A DNA stretch of 64,000 bases from Desulfoscipio gibsoniae DSM 7213 (GCF_000233715.2 NC_021184.1:248001-312000), one strand, 5' to 3'; counted from the first letter of the stretch, positions 42,503 to 51,368 are shown. Program-made: numbers and translations. The notes: generated by a model from the sequence alone, not told the origin.

Positions 42503-42516
42503 CGGGGTGTGGTTAG

Positions 42517-43743
42517 TTGATTAAAAAGCAAAGCAATCTGGAAAATTTACGCCTGACCATCCAGCTGGTAATTTTTTTGGTGGTCTGCCTTTCCTTTGTC
42601 CTTTACAGGCTGTATATTAATGGCCTGATAAACTTTAAGCTGTTCAGCATACACAGTTTAATCCCCTTTGGGGGATTAAATATGATGTATGATTGGGTGA
42701 CAGATAAAAGTTATGTGTTAAATTATACCGCACCGGCATTTCTACTGGCCACAGCTATCATAGTGCTGGCACTGCTGGGAACCCGTTTCTTTTGCGGCTG
42801 GCTATGCCCCTTTGGTGCGTTAAACGATTACATGAGCCTTGTGGGCCAAAGAATCTTTGGGAAAAACTATGAACTGCCCCGGGGATTTGATGTTCGCTTG
42901 CGCTGCGTCAAATATTTGGTGCTATTTTTTATTCTTGCTTCTAAAATATTTATAGGGTCATGTATATTAACCGGCTTTGACCCCTGGGTTGCCTTTGCTA
43001 ATTTACCCGGTTTGCCCGGCACGTTTAAGGAGATACCCTTTGCCTTTCTGGTTTTGTTGATGGTTATTGCCGGGGCTTTTTTTATCAGGCGGTTTTTCTG
43101 CCGTTATCTTTGCCCCCTGGGGGCTTTGCAGGGCATATTGGTGGGCACCGGCCTTGTGCAATTAAAAAGGAGCGGGACAATAACAAACTGCCATAATTGC
43201 AGGAATTGCTCTTTGAAGTGTCCTGTAAATATACAACTTGGCGACCTAAGGATTATAGATACACCGGAATGTATTCATTGCTTAAGATGTGTAGGCGGCA
43301 GTTGCCCCAGGGGGACACTCCCCTTTGAGCTGACCTTTGCAAAAAGGCGGCTGAAAACTTATCCCTATGTGCTGGGGACTCTTGCACTTTTTGGGGGTAT
43401 TTATGCCGGCTTTGGTATCAGCGCTGTCCTGGGTGCTGCTGATACCGCCGGTGTTGGCCTGATGCCCCGGAGTGTCTACCATGATGGGGTTTATTATGGC
43501 ACTGGATTTGGTTTTGCCCCCGGGCTGAAGGTGCAGGTGGAAGTGGCTGACGGTCGGATCATAGAAATTGATGTCGTGGAACACTCTGAAACCAGCGGTT
43601 ATTATGAAGAAGCTTTTATAAAAATAACTGATAAGATTATTAAAAACCAGTTCACCGAAGTGGATGTTGTGTCCGGTGCCACTTATACCAGTAACGGTCT
43701 TATGGAGGCGGTTGAGGATGCATTGGAAAAGGCAAAACCTTAA
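42517..43743 (+). CDS. NapH/NosR-like 4Fe-4S and FMN-binding membrane protein
   Basis: A 408-residue membrane protein with about five or six TM helices. Two CxxxCP motifs of the NapH/NosR type are visible (CGWLCPFGAL near 91, CRYLCPLGAL near 195), followed by a two-cluster ferredoxin part (CHNCRNCSLKCP near 226, CIHCLRCVGGSCP near 251). After another helix, the C-terminus is an FMN-binding domain with SGATYTS near residue 390, a full ApbE flavinylation motif. It can carry electrons across the membrane to an external flavin, as in NosR and related flavin-based systems. The start is TTG at 42517. Confidence 0.87.
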   Translation: MIKKQSNLENLRLTIQLVIFLVVCLSFVLYRLYINGLINFKLFSIHSLIPFGGLNMMYDWVTDKSYVLNYTAPAFLLATAIIVLALLGTRFFCGWLCPFGALNDYMSLVGQRIFGKNYELPRGFDVRLRCVKYLVLFFILASKIFIGSCILTGFDPWVAFANLPGLPGTFKEIPFAFLVLLMVIAGAFFIRRFFCRYLCPLGALQGILVGTGLVQLKRSGTITNCHNCRNCSLKCPVNIQLGDLRIIDTPECIHCLRCVGGSCPRGTLPFELTFAKRRLKTYPYVLGTLALFGGIYAGFGISAVLGAADTAGVGLMPRSVYHDGVYYGTGFGFAPGLKVQVEVADGRIIEIDVVEHSETSGYYEEAFIKITDKIIKNQFTEVDVVSGATYTSNGLMEAVEDALEKAKP

Positions 43744-43780
43744 CTGCATTAAGCCACTTATGTATACAGGTGGTGAAATT

Positions 43781-44341
43781 ATGTTTTGGCAAAAATTTAT
43801 CGAAAAATTCTCTGTGTTGGATTTGATTATCATAGCTATGCTGTCTGCCCTGGGTATTGCCACCAAACCAATTGTTGTGCCCATTACCCACATTATCACC
43901 GGCCCTTTACTAATACCCGGCGGTGTTGTTGCCGGTGGATTTTATATGATGTGGCTGGTACTGGGGGTCGGTTTAACAGGTAAATGCGGAACAGCTACTT
44001 TAATTGGCCTTGTCCAGGCATTAATGGTCTTTGGTACTGGTATTTTCGGCTCCCACGGGGCGATGACGCTGCTAAGTTATACCTTGCCCGGAGTAGCTAT
44101 TGACCTGGCATTGTGGTTTACCAGACACAGGGTTTGCTGTTTGCCCTGTTCCTTTTTGGCAGGTGTGTTGGCTAATATTTGTGGTTCCGGTCTGGTGAAT
44201 ATATTGTATTTTCGCTTGCCCCTGGTGCCTTTAATGCTTGCTCTCACAGTGGCGGCGTTATCCGGCGGGTTAGGCGGTATTATTGCCTATAAAATATTGC
44301 ATCAGTTAAAGAAAACCGGGTTTGGACATAAAACAGCTTAA
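43781..44341 (+). CDS. ECF transporter S component
   Basis: A 186-residue integral membrane protein with about five or six helices and few charged residues (IIIAMLSALGIATKP near residue 15, VGLTGKCGTATLIGLVQAL near 66, GSHGAMTLLSYTLPG near 90). It resembles substrate-binding S components of energy-coupling factor transporters, and the A, A' and T subunits are encoded downstream. The substrate is unknown; linked FMN-binding genes suggest a flavin, linked MobB and Moco riboswitches suggest a pterin, and both are inference. The ATG at 43781 follows aggtggtg; the frame is open upstream across the previous stop. Confidence 0.75.
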   Translation: MFWQKFIEKFSVLDLIIIAMLSALGIATKPIVVPITHIITGPLLIPGGVVAGGFYMMWLVLGVGLTGKCGTATLIGLVQALMVFGTGIFGSHGAMTLLSYTLPGVAIDLALWFTRHRVCCLPCSFLAGVLANICGSGLVNILYFRLPLVPLMLALTVAALSGGLGGIIAYKILHQLKKTGFGHKTA

Positions 44342-44442
44342 GTAGGTAGTGGGGATTGGCAACACGGAAACCAACACGTTTGGCAATCATATAGAATTCT
44401 CTAAGGATTTGTTTGTTCCGCTGGTGGTAGGGGGGTAAGTAA

Positions 44443-44949
44443 ATGATAATCAACAACAGGTTGGTTTATTGGTCAATAGGCTTGTTACTGGTGCTCGTCG
44501 GGGTATTGGCATATCTGAACACGCCAGGTAAACGGGAAAGTGCAAGTTTAACTATTATCAGTAAAGGGCAGCCGGTAAAAACATTTAGCTTGGAAGAAAT
44601 TAAAGAACTGCCGGCGGTTGATAGGGAGGTAACCATCCGCTCATCCAGCGAAGGAATAAAAACCTACGTCTTTACAGGTACGCCTGTACGGGAAATATTA
44701 ACAGGCCTTGATAATGCTATATTAACTGAGGCTAATAAGGTTACCGCCAGGGGCTTGGACACTTACACAGTTGTCTTTAACGGTGAGGAGATACTCTCCA
44801 GTGACCACGTGCTGTTAGTTTATGCCCGGGATGGGATGCCTTTGGGAAGCAAAAGTGAAGGCGGTACAGGGCCGTTCCGCATAATTATTCCAGGCGATCA
44901 GTTCGGCCTGCGGGCTGTAAAATATGTAACTGAATTGGAGGTTAATTGA
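44443..44949 (+). CDS. membrane-anchored MPT-fold-like domain protein
   Basis: A 168-residue protein with an N-terminal membrane anchor (WSIGLLLVLVGVLAYL) and one external MPT-fold-like domain: TIISKGQPVKTFSLEEIKEL near 42, a VFTGTPVREIL segment near 83, YTVVFNGEEI near 110 and a C-terminal LRAVKYVTELEVN strand. It lies in front of the ECF ATPase genes with a one-base overlap, so it may be a partner of the transporter. The 101-base gap before it holds no recognised signal. Confidence 0.75.
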   Translation: MIINNRLVYWSIGLLLVLVGVLAYLNTPGKRESASLTIISKGQPVKTFSLEEIKELPAVDREVTIRSSSEGIKTYVFTGTPVREILTGLDNAILTEANKVTARGLDTYTVVFNGEEILSSDHVLLVYARDGMPLGSKSEGGTGPFRIIIPGDQFGLRAVKYVTELEVN

Positions 44950-45683
44950 TGGCCGCCGCCGCAGTAGTAGTAGTTAATAAGCTCAGTTACTGCTACCAAC
45001 AGGGTGGAAAACAAATTTTAAAAGACTTAAGCTTCACAGTGGAGCAGGGGCAGATTGTGGCTATTTTAGGTTTGAGTGGCTGTGGTAAAAGTACCCTCTG
45101 CCTGTGTTTGGGGGGCATAATCCCCCACTACCTTGGCGGTGCAATAACCGGGCAAGTGCTTATTAACGGCCGGGACACTGTGGATTGTAAAATTGCCCGG
45201 CTGGCCCTGGAGGTGGGTATGGTTTTCCAGGATGCCGATACCCAGTTGTTTTCACCCACTGTGGAAGATGAAATAGCCTTTGCCCCGGAAAATTTGTGTT
45301 TGCCCCCGGAGCGAATCAGGCAGCTGGTGGATGCCGTCATTGGTATGGTGGGAATTAACCATTTGCGTTATGAAAACCCCAATAATTTATCCGGTGGTCA
45401 AAAACATTTGGTAGCTCTGGCTGCGGTTTTGGCCATGGGCCCTTCTATTTTGGTTTTGGATGAAGTGCTGGCCCAGTTAGATGCGGCGGTTAAAAAAAAT
45501 ATTACCGAGTTATTGCTGGAACTGCGCCGGAGGGGTAAAACCATTATCCTTGTGGAACATGACCTGGAAGCGGTAACTATTGCCGACAGGGTGTTGCTGC
45601 TGGAAGGGGGGATGTTGGTAATGGACGGACCATCCTCAATATTGCGGAATAAAGAATTATTAGCCGGACATAAATTGTTGTAA
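44949..45683 (+). CDS. ECF transporter ATP-binding protein A
   Basis: A 244-residue ABC ATPase. Walker A is GLSGCGKSTL near residue 41, the signature LSGGQKHLVAL near 142 and Walker B LVLDEVLAQLD near 165, with EHD as switch histidine region. It is paired with a second ATPase and a T subunit, the normal ECF energising module. The ATG at 44949 follows ggagg by seven bases and overlaps the upstream stop. Confidence 0.87.
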   Translation: MAAAAVVVVNKLSYCYQQGGKQILKDLSFTVEQGQIVAILGLSGCGKSTLCLCLGGIIPHYLGGAITGQVLINGRDTVDCKIARLALEVGMVFQDADTQLFSPTVEDEIAFAPENLCLPPERIRQLVDAVIGMVGINHLRYENPNNLSGGQKHLVALAAVLAMGPSILVLDEVLAQLDAAVKKNITELLLELRRRGKTIILVEHDLEAVTIADRVLLLEGGMLVMDGPSSILRNKELLAGHKLL

Positions 45684-45711
45684 TTTAAGCTTTTACGTGG
45701 GGATGAGAAAT

Positions 45712-46377
45712 ATGGCCTTTATCGAAATGGTTCAGGTGAGCTTTAAATATCCCGGGCAAAAAAAGACCCTTTTGCATGATATTAATTTAAGTATTCGTAA
45801 AGATGGTATCACGGCACTAACGGGACCCAATGGTACAGGTAAGACAACCCTGTCCAAGCTGATGGTGGGCATACTGGTGCCATCAACGGGCTATATCACC
45901 TTAAAGGGGCAAAAGATGTCCGGTATGACACTGGCTCAAATTGGTCGATGGGTGGGATACGTTTTTCAAAACCCGGAAAAACAACTTTTTTGCCCCACTG
46001 TGGCGGAAGAAATTAGTTTTGGCCTGCAAAATCTGGAATTGCCCGGCCATGAGGTGCAACGGTTGGTTAAAGAAAGCCTGGCCTATTTTGAACTGGAACA
46101 CCTGGCCCAAAGTTTCCCTTTGCAATTAAGCCAGGGTGAAAAAAGGCGCCTGGCTATCGCAGCGGTTTTAGCGTTGGAACCCGAGTTACTTGTCCTTGAT
46201 GAACCTACCACAGGGTTAGATGCCTACCGTAAACATTTACTGGGAGAATGCCTGGATAAAATAGTGACATCAGAACGAGGTGTATTCATGATTAGTCATG
46301 ATAACAACTTCATTAAAAAATATGCCTCCCGTATAATCAAACTCGAAAATGGACGGTTAACAGAATATGTGTGTTAG
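45712..46377 (+). CDS. ECF transporter ATP-binding protein A'
   Basis: A 221-residue ABC ATPase. Walker A is GPNGTGKTTL near residue 38, the signature LSQGEKRRLAIA near 137 and Walker B LVLDEPTTGLD near 160. It partners the preceding ATPase. The ATG at 45712 is preferred because of the gggga site; in-frame GTG 45697 and ATG 45703 lie too close to it or in front of it. Its stop overlaps the T subunit start by 11 bases. Confidence 0.85.
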   Translation: MAFIEMVQVSFKYPGQKKTLLHDINLSIRKDGITALTGPNGTGKTTLSKLMVGILVPSTGYITLKGQKMSGMTLAQIGRWVGYVFQNPEKQLFCPTVAEEISFGLQNLELPGHEVQRLVKESLAYFELEHLAQSFPLQLSQGEKRRLAIAAVLALEPELLVLDEPTTGLDAYRKHLLGECLDKIVTSERGVFMISHDNNFIKKYASRIIKLENGRLTEYVC

Positions 46378-47122
46378 ACCGGCGGCAAAAAAAATTAACC
46401 TTGACCCCAGGACTAAAATAATTATTGTTTTGTGCCTTTCTACTTTGGCTGTTTTTTTTAATAGCCCGGTTCCATTAATCATGACATTATCTATTACTTT
46501 ACTCTTGCTGCACATGTTTCAGGTTAACTATATAAGCTTAATTTATAAGTTTCGCCGCTTATTACCGGCGTTAGTAGTACTTTTAATCGTGCAAAGTGTC
46601 TTCACAGGACACGGTCAAGCGCTCATCGCCCTGGGGGATGTGTACATACTTACTACCGGTGGGTTAAGCGCTGCCGGTTGTGTTTTATTAAGAATGCTGA
46701 TATTATTCGGTTCGGCAATGATTATTGCCACCAGTAACTCTAGAGATTATGTACTGGCTCTGGTGCAATTAAAGATTCCATATGAAATAGCCTTTATGGT
46801 TTTGATAGCGCTGCGCTTTTTGCCCATCTTTCTCCAGGAGGCTAAGGATACCATGATTGCCATACAATTGCGGGGCGTTGATATACAAAGGGTACCCTGG
46901 GGAAAAAAGATGAAGGTTTTTACCTACATCTTTTCACCTTTGATAGGCAATGTGTTGATCAAAGCCAACCAGCTTGCTATTTCCATGGAGGCCAGGGGAT
47001 TTAGGGTTTATCCCCGGAGAACATACCTGCGTGTTTTGAAATATAACTTGTGGGATTACATAGTGACCGTATTATCTTTAAGTTTAACCCTTGTCGTATT
47101 AACTCTGACAATAGTTAGGTGA
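46367..47122 (+). CDS. ECF transporter T component
   Basis: A 251-residue membrane protein with about five helices. The cytoplasmic coupling motifs of EcfT are visible (QLRGVDIQ near 163 and MEARGFR near 206), which dock on the two ATPases. It starts inside the A' gene (11-base overlap) and its stop overlaps the next start by four bases, so A-A'-T and the NusG-domain gene form one operon. Confidence 0.85.
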   Translation: MCVRPAAKKINLDPRTKIIIVLCLSTLAVFFNSPVPLIMTLSITLLLLHMFQVNYISLIYKFRRLLPALVVLLIVQSVFTGHGQALIALGDVYILTTGGLSAAGCVLLRMLILFGSAMIIATSNSRDYVLALVQLKIPYEIAFMVLIALRFLPIFLQEAKDTMIAIQLRGVDIQRVPWGKKMKVFTYIFSPLIGNVLIKANQLAISMEARGFRVYPRRTYLRVLKYNLWDYIVTVLSLSLTLVVLTLTIVR

Positions 47123-47508
47123 AACCAATGCAAAACATTAATAAATACATAACTCTCGGTTTATTACTGCTGACCCTCGTCAGCATTGCAGTTGGTTATA
47201 TACTAAACCAACGGGAGCCGGGGGACAATCTGGTACTTGAGATATACCAGGATGGCGACCTGGTCCAACAAATAGACTTGTCTGTCGTACGAAATGATCA
47301 AATTAAGATTACAAGTAAAGACGGCCATTTTAATACGGTGGAAATAAAAGACGGACAGGTCAGGGTTAAAGAAGCCGACTGCCCAAATCAAATTTGCGTA
47401 AAAACAGGTTGGCTGAGCAGGCCCGGTCAAACCTCCTTTTGTGCACCAAACCGGTTAATGGTAACAATAAAAGGCCAAACAAGTCAGGTTGACGCCATTA
47501 CAAATTAA
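47119..47508 (+). CDS. NusG domain II-containing membrane protein
   Basis: A 129-residue protein with an N-terminal helix (YITLGLLLLTLVSIAVGYIL) and an external NusG-domain-II-like beta domain: VLEIYQDGDLVQQIDL near 36 and EADCPNQICVKTGWLS near 91 with two conserved cysteines. In Firmicutes these proteins commonly occur with ApbE, FMN-binding and Gx-transporter genes, which are also in this window at 56-58.4 kb. The biochemical role is not known; the cysteine pair suggests redox chemistry. Confidence 0.83.
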   Translation: MKPMQNINKYITLGLLLLTLVSIAVGYILNQREPGDNLVLEIYQDGDLVQQIDLSVVRNDQIKITSKDGHFNTVEIKDGQVRVKEADCPNQICVKTGWLSRPGQTSFCAPNRLMVTIKGQTSQVDAITN

Positions 47509-47522
47509 AAGAGGTGGCACAT

Positions 47523-48290
47523 TTGAAAGTTTTTTCCGTTTTTGGAGTTTCTCAATCCGGCAAAACCACTACTGTGGAAAGTATTATAGGTGAATTGAGC
47601 AGAAGAGGTTACCGGGTTGGGTCAATAAAAAATATACATTTTCAGGATTTTGCCATTGATGTACCGGGTACAAATACCTGGCGACACAGGTTGGCCGGTG
47701 CGGAAATTGTGGTGGCCAGGGGGTTGACAGAAACAGATGTGCTCATTCCCCGGCAGTTAAGTATAGAAGAGATATTAACTTTTTTTGACCAGGATTATGT
47801 AGTCATCGAGGGTGTATCCAATACGCTGGTGCCTAAAATTCTCTGCGCCAGAAATGAAACTGAGATTGAGGAACGGTTAAATGATCTGGTGCTGGCTATT
47901 TCCGGATGTATATCAAATAGAATATCGGATTACCGAAATATCCCGGTAATTAATGCCCTTTCAGAGGTTGAACGATTGGTTGATTTAATTGAGGCTAAAA
48001 TGAAGGGCTATTTACCACTTATCAATGAGGTTGAGCAATGCCGGGCCTGCGGCAGCAGCTGCCGAAGCCTGGCCTCCCGCATATTGCATAACCAAGCTAA
48101 AGGCTCGGAATGCCTGGTTGGAAATGAAGTCATTGTAAAAGTTGGCAGCCAGGAATTACAAGTGGACTATTTACAGCAAATGAACATCAAAAACTCATTA
48201 AAAAAGATTTTGGTGCAGCTGGACAGCTATGCCGGAGATGATGATATCACTGTTGAAATAAGGAAGAGGAACAATGGAATGGCAGTTTAA
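47523..48290 (+). CDS. mobB: MobB-like molybdopterin-guanine dinucleotide biosynthesis protein with cysteine-rich extension
   Basis: A 255-residue protein. The N-terminal ~165 residues match MobB: a P-loop (GVSQSGKTTTVESI near residue 7) and the KNIHFQDFAIDVPGTNTWRH segment near 38. MobB binds GTP and assists formation or delivery of MGD-type cofactor. The C-terminal ~80 residues are an extension with four cysteines (CRACGSSCRS then SECLVG), which may bind zinc or an FeS cluster. The TTG at 47523 has aagaggtgg eight bases upstream; an in-frame GTG at 47514 lies within that site. It overlaps the next gene by 17 bases. Confidence 0.82.
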   Translation: MKVFSVFGVSQSGKTTTVESIIGELSRRGYRVGSIKNIHFQDFAIDVPGTNTWRHRLAGAEIVVARGLTETDVLIPRQLSIEEILTFFDQDYVVIEGVSNTLVPKILCARNETEIEERLNDLVLAISGCISNRISDYRNIPVINALSEVERLVDLIEAKMKGYLPLINEVEQCRACGSSCRSLASRILHNQAKGSECLVGNEVIVKVGSQELQVDYLQQMNIKNSLKKILVQLDSYAGDDDITVEIRKRNNGMAV

Positions 48291-49020
48291 GTTGGAACAT
48301 TTACTAAAGGTAAAGATTTTAGACTATCATCAAAAATTTAGTTTCCGTAATAACGTTTACCTGGTTGATGCAATAAACCGGTATGGCGTAAAGTTACAAT
48401 ATATAGTTAAGGAATATGTCAAGCTAGGGGCTGGGAATGAGGCTTTTATTATCAACAGCCTGCGCAACCAGGGGTTATTGGTGCCGCGGATTGTTTGGAA
48501 TGACAATAGTTCAATTATTATGGAGTATATTGACGGTATTCTGTTAACAGACCTGTTAACTGATAAAACCATCAGTCACCGGGACTGGATTAATCCTCTT
48601 GCCCGGTGGCTATATCAATTGCATGATACCATGAAGCATGGGAATAAAAATTGTTTATCTAAATTAGACTTAAACCTGCGTAATTTTATTTTCACAGGTG
48701 AGCATTTTTATGGTATTGATTTTGAAGAGGTATGTTTTTATCCTCCGGAAAGGGATTTAGGGGTCCTGTGTGCCTTTATATTAAATAATGATCCCATGTT
48801 TTGCGAATGGAAATTTACAATCTGTTCATTGCTAGTTAAAACCTATCAAAGGATGTATGCCAGTACAGCTAATGATCAGCTGGATTACCAGGCCATACAG
48901 TACTATTTAATAGATGAGTTAAGGGCCGCCGCAGAAAGAAGGGAAAAACAGCGTCCTTACCTGCTTGCAAAGATAGAGGAATTGAGTCGTGAAGCTCAAA
49001 TAATCAGCCATGGGGGTTAA
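48274..49020 (+). CDS. protein kinase-like (APH/RIO fold) protein
   Basis: A 248-residue cytoplasmic protein resembling lipopolysaccharide or aminoglycoside kinase-fold proteins. A beta-strand lysine (IVKEYVKLG near residue 48), a hinge-like IIMEYIDGI near 89, a catalytic-loop-like LDLNLRNFIF near 130 and a DFEE motif near 149 parallel the kinase core, although the usual HxD histidine is replaced by leucine. It overlaps mobB by 17 bases, so the two are co-translated. The substrate is unknown; a link to cofactor metabolism is inferred only from context. Confidence 0.65.
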   Translation: MEWQFKLEHLLKVKILDYHQKFSFRNNVYLVDAINRYGVKLQYIVKEYVKLGAGNEAFIINSLRNQGLLVPRIVWNDNSSIIMEYIDGILLTDLLTDKTISHRDWINPLARWLYQLHDTMKHGNKNCLSKLDLNLRNFIFTGEHFYGIDFEEVCFYPPERDLGVLCAFILNNDPMFCEWKFTICSLLVKTYQRMYASTANDQLDYQAIQYYLIDELRAAAERREKQRPYLLAKIEELSREAQIISHGG

Positions 49021-49217
49021 ATAAAATACGATCGGAAATACCCGTTGAGGAAGCGCCAGGGGTGGGTTATTTTTTTTGCGCAAGAGAAAGCTTGGAAGTT
49101 GGTAAAATATAACAGCGGTGTACGGATTCCTGTAAGTTATTTTATTGCGTGTGAGCATGGGTTTTGTTAAAATTGGCATAGTTATAATAGTGAGATAAGG
49201 AAAAGAGGGAACTGCCG

Positions 49218-49994
49218 TTGATACTGGTATTTGATGTGGGTAACACAAATATTGTACTGGGTGTTTTCAGGGGGCAAGAATTGGTGGAAAACTGGCGGCT
49301 GTCCACAGCACGGCATCGCACCGCTGATGAGTACGGAATGTTATTGAGAGATTTATTTGAAACTACCACCGTGTCCATGGATGATATCAAGGCCACGTTA
49401 TTATCTTCGGTAGTGCCGCCAATAAATCCGACATTAGAAGAGACCTGCCAAAAATATTTTGGTTTAACCCCTTATATAGTGGGGCCGGGTACCAAGACCG
49501 GTATGCCTATTAAATATGAGAATCCAAGGGAGGTGGGGGCCGACCGCATTGTCAATGCCGTGGCGGGTTATGAGCAGTATGGCGGGCCCTTGATAATAGT
49601 GGATTTCGGTACCGCAACCACATTCTGCGTTATATCGGCCAAGGGAGAATACCTGGGCGGAGCTATTGCACCCGGCATCGGTATATCAACCGAGGCCTTG
49701 TTTGCCCGGGCCGCTAAACTACCCAGGGTGGAACTGGTCAAACCTCCTTCAATAATAGGCAAAAACACAGTAAATAGCATGCAGTCGGGTATCGTATACG
49801 GCTTTGTGGGACAAGTGAATGAAATTGTCCGCAGGATTAAACATGAAATTTCCGGTAACCCTCTGGTGGTGGCCACCGGTGGGCTGGCTGAGTTGATTGC
49901 CGGAGAAACACCTGCCATTGACCGGGTGGATAAGTATTTAACATTAAACGGGCTGCGTATTATTTATGAACGTAACAGTGGTGCCAGGTGTTGA
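49218..49994 (+). CDS. coaX: type III pantothenate kinase
   Basis: A 258-residue pantothenate kinase that begins coenzyme A synthesis. The phosphate-binding motif [13 protein letters not shown] is at residues 4-16; [13 protein letters not shown] near 56, [13 protein letters not shown] near 106 and [11 protein letters not shown] near 129 are typical of CoaX. The TTG start gives the N-terminus expected for the family. The last codons (GARC and the stop) lie inside the palindromic repeat 49980-50037, so the repeat has set the C-terminus. A TATAAT at 49183-49188 may be its -10 element. Confidence 0.94.
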   Translation: MILVFDVGNTNIVLGVFRGQELVENWRLSTARHRTADEYGMLLRDLFETTTVSMDDIKATLLSSVVPPINPTLEETCQKYFGLTPYIVGPGTKTGMPIKYENPREVGADRIVNAVAGYEQYGGPLIIVDFGTATTFCVISAKGEYLGGAIAPGIGISTEALFARAAKLPRVELVKPPSIIGKNTVNSMQSGIVYGFVGQVNEIVRRIKHEISGNPLVVATGGLAELIAGETPAIDRVDKYLTLNGLRIIYERNSGARC

Positions 49995-50037
49995 AAGGTT
50001 GAAAGTTTTGATTTTCAACTTTTTAACACCTGGCACC
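49980..50037. repeat. ggtgccaggtgttga palindrome, copy 1
   Basis: Inverted repeat with arms starting ggtgccaggtgttgaaaggt and ending acacctggcacc. It shares both arms and the downstream 'tatcaaggcgacgaaggctttga' region (to about 50060) with copy 2 at 55935-56015. The left arm contains the stop codon of coaX. Confidence 0.85.
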
Positions 50038-50239
50038 TATCAAGGCGACGAAGGCTTTGACGGACGGATCCTATGCGGAAATAAGTGAGCACCGCGGAAG
50101 TCGAGCCAACTCAGAAATTCGAAGTGGATTCTCGTGCGGACTTTTCGAATAGACTCTTAAAGTCCGAGTTCCGGCAGCTTTTCAAAAGTAGGTCGTAGCT
50201 GCTATAACTTAATGAAAAGATATAAAAGGATGAAACAGT

Positions 50240-51253
50240 TTGCCCAATAATTCCCCTGTACTCAGCAATAATAGACCAACTATCCTTCAAATAGGTCATG
50301 TTGCCATTTCTAATCCCGTGGTGGCGGCACCCATGGCGGGGGTGACCGACCGGGCTTTCAGAATACTGGCCGCCGAACATGGCTGTGGCCTGGTATACAC
50401 TGAAATGATCAGCGACCAAGCTCTTCTTTATGGTAACCCTAAAACCAATATACTATTGGACTGCAGCGGTGAAAAGGGACCCATCTGCGTGCAGATATTC
50501 GGCAGCCAGGTTGAGTACATGGCCAGCGCTGCTGAGATAGTAGCCGGCCGGGGCGCTGACATAATTGATATTAACATGGGCTGCCCTACGCCCAAAATAG
50601 TGAAAAACGGCGAGGGTGCAGCGCTGATGCGTAATCCGGAGCTGGCCGTTCGTATTGTTGAGGCGGTGGTGGACCGGGTGAGCTGCCCGGTAACGGTGAA
50701 AATGCGCAAGGGTTGGGACGAGGCATCGGTTAATGCGGTGGAGCTGGCCCGCCTGGTGATGCAGGCCGGGGCAGCGGCGGTGGCGGTACACGGTCGCACT
50801 CGTGAACAGTTTTACAGCGGGAAGGCCGACTGGGGGATTATCAGGCAGGTGCGCGAGGCTGTGGCTGTGCCGGTAATCGGCAACGGGGATGTACGTACCC
50901 CCGAGGACGCGAACCGCATGCTGAGGGAAACGGGCTGCCATGCTGTGATGATTGGCCGGGCTGCCGCGGGTAATCCCTGGATTTTTAGCCGCACGGCGCA
51001 TTATTTAGCCACCGGTGAGCTGCTGCCCGGGCCAACGCCTGAAATGGGGCGGGAAACCGCTGTAAGACATTACAAATTGCTGGTGGAAACCAAAGGGGAG
51101 GACGTGGCCAACCGGGAAATGCGCAAGCACCTGGCCTGGTACACCAGGGGGCTGCGCGGCGCGGCCAGTCTTCGGGCGCGGATTTATAAAGGCTGCAGTT
51201 ATAAGTTTTATACGGAGGAGTTTTGGGAATTATTAACCGAGCAGCAAATTTAA
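50240..51253 (+). CDS. dusB: tRNA-dihydrouridine synthase
   Basis: A 337-residue FMN enzyme that reduces uridines in tRNA D-loops. Family motifs are VVAAPMAGVTDRAFR near residue 29, the catalytic cysteine region DINMGCPTPKIVKNGEG near 112, VKMRKGWD near 153, AVHGRTREQFYSG near 183, GNGDVRTPED near 213 and the C-terminal MRKHLAWY near 289. The TTG start follows a weak site. The 245 bases upstream hold palindrome copy 1 and smaller inverted sequences but no gene. Confidence 0.92.
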   Translation: MPNNSPVLSNNRPTILQIGHVAISNPVVAAPMAGVTDRAFRILAAEHGCGLVYTEMISDQALLYGNPKTNILLDCSGEKGPICVQIFGSQVEYMASAAEIVAGRGADIIDINMGCPTPKIVKNGEGAALMRNPELAVRIVEAVVDRVSCPVTVKMRKGWDEASVNAVELARLVMQAGAAAVAVHGRTREQFYSGKADWGIIRQVREAVAVPVIGNGDVRTPEDANRMLRETGCHAVMIGRAAAGNPWIFSRTAHYLATGELLPGPTPEMGRETAVRHYKLLVETKGEDVANREMRKHLAWYTRGLRGAASLRARIYKGCSYKFYTEEFWELLTEQQI

Positions 51254-51283
51254 TTTGTGTTTTATATGGGGTACTTAAAAATG

Positions 51284-51312
51284 AAACCGGTGCGTAACCC
51301 GGTTTTTTTTTA
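51284..51312 (+). terminator. terminator after dusB
   Basis: Stem aaaccgg / ccggttt with an eight-base loop followed by a run of T residues, 30 bases after the dusB stop. Confidence 0.85.
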
Positions 51313-51368
51313 TTAGCATCCAGCAACTAAGCCGGATGGTCTTGGGGTAAGACGATTTAGAAACATCT

